A DNA stretch of 64,000 nucleotides from Mya arenaria. Its lineage: Eukaryota > Mollusca > Bivalvia > Myida > Myidae. Positions 57,601-64,000 of the stretch are shown one piece after another (the stretch's first letter is position 1; every line of letters starts with the position of its first letter). The stretch covers positions 26,796,701-26,860,700 of the forward strand of contig NC_069136.1 of NCBI RefSeq assembly GCF_026914265.1, given 5' to 3'. The translations under genes were made by a program, and so were the position numbers. The notes under the pieces were generated by a model. The model made no database searches and was not told where the DNA came from. It was given only the letters and a program-made list of their open reading frames with translations.

Positions 57601-60600
57601 TTTTTTTAATCCATCAAACCCTGATTATGATACCGTGGATTGTTTTTTTTAATCCATCAAACTCTGATTATGATACCGTGGATTGTTTTTTTTTAATCCA
57701 TCAAACCCTGATTATGATACCTTGGATTGTTTTTTTTTATCTGGCAACCCTGGTTATGAAAACTTTGGGTTTTTTTAATCTGGCAACCCTGATTATGAAA
57801 ACTTGGACTGTTTTTTTTTTATATCCTGCAACCCTGATTATGAAAACTTGGACTGTTTTTTATCCGGCAACCCTGATTATGGAAACTTTGATTGTTTTTT
57901 TTATCCGGCAACCCTGATTATGTAAACTTGGATTGTTTTTTTTATATCCGGCAACCCTGATTATGAAAACTTGGATTGTTTTTTTATCAGGCCTTTGATC
58001 ACTTTTTTAATTCGGCAACACTGACTATGACACCTTTGATCACTTTTTTTAATTCGGCAACCCTGATTATGATAACTTTTATTGCTTTTTTAAATCCGGC
58101 AACTGTGATTATGATACCTTTGATAGCTTTATTTAAAATTCAACACCCTTGATTTTGAAACCTATGATGGTTTTTGAATCGGAAACACATAGTATGGTAC
58201 CTTTGATGGTTGTTTTTTAAATCAGTAAACCAGAGTATACTACATTTGGTTATTATTTTTTAATCGACAACCCGGATAATGACACCTTTTGTTGCTTTTT
58301 TTAATCACTAAACCCTCAGTACGATACCTATGGTCACTTTTTTATATTGATAACCCTGAGAAGAAATGATATTTATTTCAAAGCAAATTATAAAAATAGA
58401 ATCCTCCGGCAAGACTTATTTGAAATTGCAACTTCCCATTAAATTTGTGACACCAACGTAATATCAAACCAAAATTCTATATCTTACGATCTTTCCATGT
58501 ACATTTGTTGATAAGATGGCCGTTATATTCTTCAATATATAAATCACCCACAAACATGCATTATAACAGGGAAACAACAACTGTCCACAACTCACAAACA
58601 CCAACCACAAATCACATCTAAACAACGTATTCCTGTCTAAAACAGCTAACACACGAAACAACACTTTCCTATATAAAACAGGTAGGCAATACATAATGGA
58701 GAATAATAAGACAGAAATAATGAAACAATAAAGATAAGATAAGACAATAACACCACAAATATTACATATTTAGAGGATCTGACAAGAGCGGTCATTTAAT
58801 ACAGAATTTATGAAACAAGTTTTTGAAAATTGATAAAAAAAAATAAGCCTTGGTTTTTGAAAACTGATAAAAAATATATAAGCCTTGGCGATTATTTTTT
58901 TTATAGTTTTAGCAAATGAGTTGAATAAATACAGTATTGACTTACCACAAATGTCAGATTTAATTTATATCATAAATACTTCTGTGCCAATTTACAGCGC
59001 TAAACCCCCCATAAAACATCGCTTTATAGCCAACCATTTTTAATACTATCTATTAATGACGAAACGTAACACTTCTTGGAGAGTTATTAAACTAGTTATA
59101 TATTAAACATATAAAATGACGTTATTTCATGATGGCGACATGATATGAATAATTATTTCATTTTTTCCCCACCATCCCTGACTGCTACTACCGGTGCTTA
59201 AAATGAATCTATAAAAACTTTCAACAAAATAAACCTAGAATAAATCTGTTAAAACTAACGGACGATCACAAGACAACTTACGAGGCTTCCTGGAAGTCAA
59301 CCTCTGACCCCGGCTCTGATGCATTACTCTCTTCGTCCATACGTCTCCTCTTGGTGGCCGCGTGGTAGGTGGTGGACTGGTGTTGGGGCATTCCCAGGCC
59401 TGGGGCAGGGGTTGCCGCCTGGCCGTGGTCCCAGCTGTGATTGGACGTCTCCTCCGTCATTGTACCTTTATTTGGAGACACGCATTTATAAAATAATATG
59501 ATATATAATAATATGAATTTACATGAATATAAATGACATTAAAAAGCTGTTTTAAAAAAGTACTGACCCTAATAAAGTTGTTTCTACACCATAATGAAAT
59601 TTTATTTAAGACTTACATAAAGGACAATTGTTTTCGGTTAGCGCACTGGCTTATTTACTAGGCGACCCAGGTTAGTTTCCCAGTCCGGATGCATGTGAGT
59701 TTGGTTTGTGGTCACCATGCGGGACTAAAGAATTATCTTCGGGTACTCCGGTTTCTCCCAAAACAATAGACTATACTCTCGCGTAACATCGTGCCAATGA
59801 GAATAACTGATACAATGTTGTAATTACTTTGTTTCACAATCGTTGTTTAATAAAAATAAATTGAAATATAATTTTGACATTTTGAAATTAAGGCAACACA
59901 TAACATGTAGCTCCCATACCGTCCATATTGGTGACGTTCCTACGTTTGCCATATCTTTTCTGTGCAGCCTGCTTCAGAGTGATGGGATGGATCTCGTGCT
60001 CGCCCTGTACGAGGGAGTTCCGATATGTGAACAGCGCCTGCCAGTCGTCAGAGTTGCGCTGGATCGGGGGAACGCCCGCTAGCTGCTTGTCCAAGTAGTT
60101 CAGGCTAAAATAAAATTGCAATTACACATATTGTATATTCTTTGTGAAATTAGTTTACAGCTGAAGTTGTAGTAACTTATCCATCAGGATTATCTTTTTC
60201 ATACTCTCCCATTGCTAGAATTTTGCTAGCTTAAAGAGTTCCTTTTTGATTCAGGTTGTTGCATAGAAAATTTGCAATTAAAACTAACTGTAAAAACCAT
60301 TGGGACATCCTGGAGGCGAACTAGCTTTGATGCTCTTTTTCTATTGGCTAACATATTCCTTTCTTAACCAAAAGTGTATTTTAAAAATCAGGTTGTTGAA
60401 CTTATGTGGAACTCTTAAATAGCGCTCTGCCTACGCAACTCATCGTTATTAATTTATTTTACTTACAAGTTACACAATCTGATTTCTGATGTCATAAATG
60501 TTATAAAAACAAGTAAATGGGTTTGATTTCTTTTCAAATAAAATACTTACACTGTCTTTTTGTCCTGCTTCATTAGTTTGTTGGTGAACTCGCACAGCAC

Positions 60601-62884
60601 CTCCAGGAAGGCAATGTTGGGCGGCGCCTTGCTCATATCATTCAGGTCCACATTGGCAATGCTGAATAGGATCCCATCCCTGGGGGAAAAAAAGATTTAA
60701 CATTGTACATGATAAGCTGATATTCAATACTGCCAATGCTAAATAGGATACCATCCTAGGGGAAACAAAGATTAAACATTGTTCACTGGTATTCAACAAT
60801 GATTGGTGGAGCCTTGCTCATGTCGTTCAGGTCCTCATGGGCAATGCTGAATAGGATACCATCCCTAGGGAAAAAGGTTATCATTTATACACAATCATGT
60901 CATTCAGGTCAATGTTGGCCATACTGAACAGATCCTGTTCCTGGATTTAACATGAGATATATGTTAAACAGTATACCATCCGAGTGCTGCTTAGAACTGT
61001 ATGTACAGTTTTACCAGAAGACATGCATTGACAATGACAATGACCTATGACCTTTTGATCCCAAAATAAATCAGGTCATGTCTTGGTAAAGTACAAACTA
61101 CTAATAAAGCTTCAATAGTCCCAAACAACTAGGACCTTGATGTATAGATTCAGAAAACAAGATTACTCATAAACTGGTCAACAGAGAACTATTTTATGGT
61201 GTAAGATCAAACTGCTCTTAAATGTGCAGACAAAATTTTGAAAACAATGTTTGCCATGAAAAGCAGGGTTCCCGCTGGCGATCGCCATTGTCGCCATTTG
61301 CAACAAAATCGCAAAAGTGGCGACAACTTTTCAAATTTGGCGAATTTATGGAGGCAACAATTTTTTTTGAAAATATTTTCTTCAAATGACATAAGCAGTG
61401 CCCATGCGGCCTGCATGATAATTGATTCTGTCACTGTCACTAATCAAGCGCATCTGCTGGTGTGACAACAAATCCGATAATTAGGGCAAGCAGTCACAGC
61501 TCAGTCAAAACTTATCTAATTATTGCGGAATTTTATTGCTTTCACGGATTAACAATGACATCCTTTAACTTTTATGTCTCTTATTAGCAAACAATTTTAA
61601 GATTAAGCTCAACAGCTTTGTTGTTGAGTAATTAACATGTTAGTTTTAAAAATGCAAATCATAGAAATTTAGGTTGTCGGAAAGACACGTGACATGCAAA
61701 TTTCGTAATGACATTTACGTGCTAAAAAAAGATTTGCTTTCGGTTTTGTCGCAATTTGTAATTGCTATGTATGCAGCATTTTAGGGGGGTTAAAAAGTGT
61801 CAAAAAGATAAACAGAAGTCATTGGGTATGCTTACAAATAAATAGAACTACATCCCATTTGATAAGGCTTCCTATGAGTTGGATGGAGTAAAGAGTAGAC
61901 ACTATTTTATTAGGACAGTATGGTCTTAGTCTGACAATTTTTCATTTATTTTAAATTTATCTCATAATTTCATAATCATATTTTTTAATTTATGACACTA
62001 TTGTATGCAGGCATAAGACTGAAATCATATTGATGTATATCATTTTTATGTCACTTTTTTTGGCAATATTTTCATTTTTTTTTTTTTTTTTTTTTAATAT
62101 ATACCAATACTTGTCCATATATTTTGTCAATAAAATAACAATTTGCTCATATCTTGTGCTTCATGAACAACAATATTATATCATGTTCTGCATGACAATA
62201 TGCTTATTAAATGCAATTTAAGGCTCTTAAAATGCTTAAACCCCATGAGCTTCAGAGGGCTTCGCCCTGGACCTGTAAGAGGACCTTTAACGGCCCCCTT
62301 AACCCCCCGCGTAAAAAGTGGCGACAACTTTTTAGAACCCAGAAAATGTATTCATTAAAACAATAAATCTGCCTTATAGCCCAAGGTATCTAAGCCAACC
62401 AAATTTTTCAGCTCACCTGTGCATTGCCGCCACTGCCTCTCTGTTCTTGACCTGATCGAGACCGAACGACAGGGAAAACCTCCTAGCCAGTTCCTGTAAA
62501 TTGTCAACACAAACAATCAACCATTGCTTGGCAACAAAATATACAAACGTAAACAAATATTTGAAAATAACCTCAAATTTCTATTCAAAAAGAACTTTCA
62601 AATTCGTACTAATCTTGTCTTCAAATAAGCCTGAATATTTATATCTGTTATTTGGCTCTGAAATCCTTACAAGTTGACTTTGAAAAATATATCATGAATG
62701 CACACATAAAATAAAATATTTTCTTCTTTTATTTTCACCATAAAATGAAGACCATAATGCATTCAACGTCAGTACGCATTTTGACTCCTGTGAATTATGT
62801 AACTTTATGTACCTTTATAGACTGGAAAGCATCAGCGGAGCGGTCAATCATACCATTACCCTCATCCTGGAGCTCCCGGAATAA
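48132..62884 (-). CDS. STAG: Cohesin subunit SA (STAG1/2 homologue), 3' part, 5' truncated by window
   Basis: STAG proteins are HEAT-repeat subunits that bind RAD21 and chromatin in the cohesin ring. Eight minus-strand exons have matching phases: 62884-62813, 62493-62417, 60679-60551, 60104-59920, 59465-59282, 50872-50810, 48994-48865, 48650-48132 (453 codons). [20 protein letters not shown], then [25 protein letters not shown] and [11 protein letters not shown] match the C-terminal part of vertebrate STAG1/STAG2. The following [20 protein letters not shown] parallels the acidic tail. The next exons are less conserved ([20 protein letters not shown]; Pro/Met/His repeats). The N-terminal two thirds lies right of the window. 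The last exon has a good donor (GCT|gtaagt), so another exon should follow, but none was identified below 48.1 kb. Reading through that donor would stop at 48,087. Confidence 0.92.
48865..48994 (-). CDS. STAG: STAG visible exon 7 (founder of the satellite)
   Basis: [43 protein letters not shown], 130 bases, phase 2 in, 0 out. The Gln/Arg-rich part recalls the QRQQEEARQQQERAA region of vertebrate STAG2. Donor TCT|gtaagt. Confidence 0.85.
48995..50440 (-). repeat. Exon-derived ~125-bp satellite in STAG intron, about 11 copies
   Basis: Beyond the real exon acceptor, the intron is a tandem array whose minus-strand unit begins with a tttatagtgcttcag acceptor-like end followed by sequence aligned to the exon (exon: gagagccctcagatagctgc; unit: gagagcccgctgatagctgc). 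The copy nearest the exon (49,040-49,113) still encodes [20 protein letters not shown]. More distant copies carry in-frame stops yet are nearly identical to one another, so a decayed copy was amplified recently. Confidence 0.92.
50516..50695. mobile_element. 180-bp MITE, same family as 28,470-28,645
   Basis: Bounded by tacagttaaactccgttgg and agggttcggctgta. Interior gttcgagccaaagaggaatc gagccaagc. Confidence 0.72.
50810..50872 (-). CDS. STAG: STAG visible exon 6
   Basis: [20 protein letters not shown], 63 bases, phase 2 in and out; acceptor attatag, donor ACAT|gtaagt. It follows an ~8.4-kb intron. The peptide is not strongly conserved with vertebrates; the assignment rests on matching phases and splice sites. 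Confidence 0.72.
51300..51905. repeat. Dispersed bivalve-type repeat with gacggacggacag end
   Basis: Blocks such as ctagtttttgaccccatgtg, tttcatgaagattggtgcag, aaagatttgacctac and gggga-cattctgaccaa recur internally two to three times, and the stretch closes with aatgacggacggacagcgcc. Not coding. Confidence 0.55.
55535..55692. repeat. Dispersed repeat related to 18.6-18.75 kb and 23.0-23.15 kb
   Basis: acaagccc, ctggtaaa-tggtttccggg, ataacaaagcaaggctttt and aaaaagtctaatttcaatgac follow the same order as in the INTS6 intron 9 and 13 copies, but more diverged. Confidence 0.6.
56564..56595 (-). CDS. Possible alternative terminal STAG exon
   Basis: After a ttgtttctag acceptor the minus strand reads, from phase 1, FGDEDLGAL then TGA. 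The short acidic ending is of the kind seen at STAG C-termini. It would join in frame to the exon ending at 59,920 (phase 1) but not to the one ending at 59,282 (phase 2). Evidence is weak: a short peptide and one splice site. Confidence 0.25.
57560..58345. repeat. Degenerate ~40-47-bp minisatellite in the large STAG intron
   Basis: Units of the form aaccctgattatgaaaactt ggattgttttttttatccgg c recur about 17 times, with drift toward both ends. A 96-codon frame through it is a repeat artefact. Confidence 0.88.
59282..59465 (-). CDS. STAG: STAG visible exon 5
   Basis: [20 protein letters not shown] to [17 protein letters not shown]. The acceptor (ccaaataaag) has a weak pyrimidine tract. The donor CCTC|gtaagt reads TCG TAA if unspliced, so intron retention would end the protein right here. 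Confidence 0.88.
59640..59800 (+). repeat. SINE-like repeat, inverted relative to 29,560-29,692
   Basis: A tRNA-like head (cggttagcgcactggcttat, then ggttagtttccc) followed by gatgcatgtgagtttggttt gtggtcaccatgcgggac and actctcgcgt. The second copy in the window is in INTS6 intron 17. Confidence 0.75.
59920..60104 (-). CDS. STAG: STAG visible exon 4
   Basis: [40 protein letters not shown], then a basic KRYGKRRN stretch. Acceptor attttag, donor GACG|gtatgg, phase 1 out. Confidence 0.93.
60551..60679 (-). CDS. STAG: STAG visible exon 3
   Basis: Completes Arg, then [20 protein letters not shown] and [23 protein letters not shown]. Donor CAGT|gtaagt, phase 2 out. Confidence 0.95.
60690..60950 (-). 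pseudogene. Three decayed partial copies of the STAG exon at 60,551-60,679
   Basis: Plus-strand phrases ccaatgctaaataggatacc (60,736), ggagccttgctcatgtcgtt caggtcctcatgggcaatgc tgaataggataccatcccta (60,812-60,868) and tcattcaggtcaatgttggc (60,901) each repeat the exon and its acceptor in order. They lie directly upstream of the true exon in transcription order. None preserves the reading frame fully. Confidence 0.85.
61265..62341. mobile_element. Probable hAT-like non-autonomous element in STAG intron
   Basis: Opens cagggttcccgctggcgatc and closes aagtggcgacaactttttag aacccag, with the tggcgacaactttt phrase repeated in both end regions in direct orientation and short cagggttc/gaacccag inverted tips. 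The interior has gggcttcgccctggacct, a phrase common in animal DNA repeats. No transposase frame is present. Confidence 0.5.
62417..62493 (-). CDS. STAG: STAG visible exon 2
   Basis: [26 protein letters not shown], nearly the vertebrate LARRFALTFGLDQxKTRE block. Donor CACAG|gtgagc, phase 2 out. Confidence 0.95.
62813..62884 (-). CDS. STAG: STAG visible exon 1
   Basis: [24 protein letters not shown], 24 codons, phase 0 both ends; acceptor tttcag, donor AAG|gtacat. Confidence 0.88.
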
Positions 62885-63125
62885 CTGAAACACCACAGGC
62901 AGGGGTGAACAATGATGGCAAGTCTTGATAGTATACAAACAATATGGGAAACATAATGATGAAACTACTTTCAATCGCTAGATAAGACTGCTTTTTACCA
63001 AATTGATATATATATACTAAAAAATATCACTATTTCAAAACACAAAACCAGTGATAATCCTGATTCTGCCAAAGCTTTGTAATTTAAACATTACTGATGA
63101 AGATGAATGCTTTCCAGTTGGTAAT

Positions 63126-63873
63126 TACAGTTGAACACCGCTATTTCAAACACCGTTTATCCAAAATTATTGCTTTTTCGAAATTATTTTTCAATCCCGA
63201 TTTTTCCTCCTTTTTTTAAACTAAATTTTTGGTCTTTAATCCGAAATTGCTATTCCGAAATAATCACTATTCCGAAGTAAAAATTACGGCCCCAATTTGG
63301 TTTTACACACCTATTTATTAATTCTTATTTCGAACACGATCATGTCAAAGTTTTTCACACCATTCTGTCAATGCACTCGGGCATCGGCTTGAGGTGACAA
63401 TGGAGCACAATAAGCACTTGTTACAGAATGAGCATGCGTATGTTACAAACATCAATGTCAGAAAATGAGCCATTCATTTGGGTGATGTATTGTGTATATC
63501 ATTGCTGGTTAACACAATCTGAATATCATTTGAAAATGTCTACCTCATCTGATTGGATTGCCGCATTGCATACATGTGCTGTCATTTTGTTTTAAATGTT
63601 TTATGTTGTTTTAATAAAGAAGCATAATAGCGAATTATTTGTCAATTATTAAACACTAAATCAACAAATATTTTTGTATACGAAAGATAACTCAAACTGA
63701 ATGTATCGTATTGGTAACGTGTAACCGACATTGCAATCTTCAGGACTTAGTATTTCACTTCATCTATAATTCGCAAACGCTGTCATTTGCAGAAAATTGT
63801 TAATTTGAAACATCGGCATTCCGAAGTAATTTGTTGGGTCCCTGCGATTTCGGATTAACGGTGTTCAACTGTA
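63126..63873. mobile_element. 748-bp pogo/Tigger-like non-autonomous transposon
   Basis: The left end tacagttgaacaccgctatt and the right end aacggtgttcaactgta are inverted, with 15 bases exact and looser similarity beyond (ttcgaaat/ttcggatt). The interior repeats the ccgaaat/tccgaa theme. TA at both outer edges fits a TA target duplication. No transposase frame is present. Confidence 0.78.
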
Positions 63874-64000
63874 AAACCGATATGGTGAATTATATCATGA
63901 TAAACTTACTTTCTTTAAAAGTAACATTATCAAAACATGTTTACTTATAAGTATTTCAGGCTTGTGATCTAACAAAAACAAAACTTAAACAGAAAATATG

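Noticed and set aside
1..64000. CRISPR arrays, bacterial operons or riboswitches
   Set aside because: The repeats are either contiguous satellites without unique spacers or inverted-ended elements, and the genes are spliced eukaryotic genes.

Overview
The window looks like nuclear DNA of a bivalve mollusc. Evidence for this is the spliced genes with GT-AG introns, the AT-rich noncoding sequence, and many tandem and inverted-terminal repeats. These include arrays built on AGGTCA half-sites inside elements bounded by ATGCCCCC/GGGGGCAT ends, an architecture like the bivalve pearl/BIV160-type elements. The species cannot be named from the sequence alone.

Layout. 1-11.9 kb is repeat-rich and holds only one orphan exon candidate (1230-1381, minus). 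11,993-30,953 (plus) is a complete 19-exon gene for Integrator complex subunit 6 (INTS6), 884 codons, every splice phase consistent. 31.0-35.7 kb is intergenic, with inverted-repeat elements and a possible hammerhead-ribozyme core. 35,898-38,674 (minus) is a two-exon TRIM-type gene of 700 codons (RING, two B-boxes, coiled coil, propeller-like C-terminus), convergent with INTS6. 38.7-48.1 kb is intergenic or downstream sequence of the next gene. 48,132-62,884 (minus) is the 3' part of a cohesin STAG (SA) gene. Eight exons with matching phases are visible; the 5' part lies beyond the right edge and the true last exon was not found with certainty.

Functionally the three genes are independent: INTS6 serves the Integrator complex, which cleaves and attenuates RNA polymerase II transcripts; STAG is a cohesin HEAT-repeat subunit; the TRIM protein is a probable ubiquitin ligase. 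No operon logic applies.

The most unusual signal is that exons of both INTS6 and STAG have decayed partial copies of themselves in neighbouring introns. INTS6 exons 6, 12 and 17 each have one nearby relic. The exon 13 3' end plus its splice donor has an inverted copy 4 kb upstream in intron 9. The STAG exon at 60,551-60,679 has three relics. The STAG exon at 48,865-48,994 is followed upstream by about 11 copies of a ~125-bp unit derived from itself. This suggests recurrent exon-seeded tandem duplication, in one case maturing into an intronic satellite.
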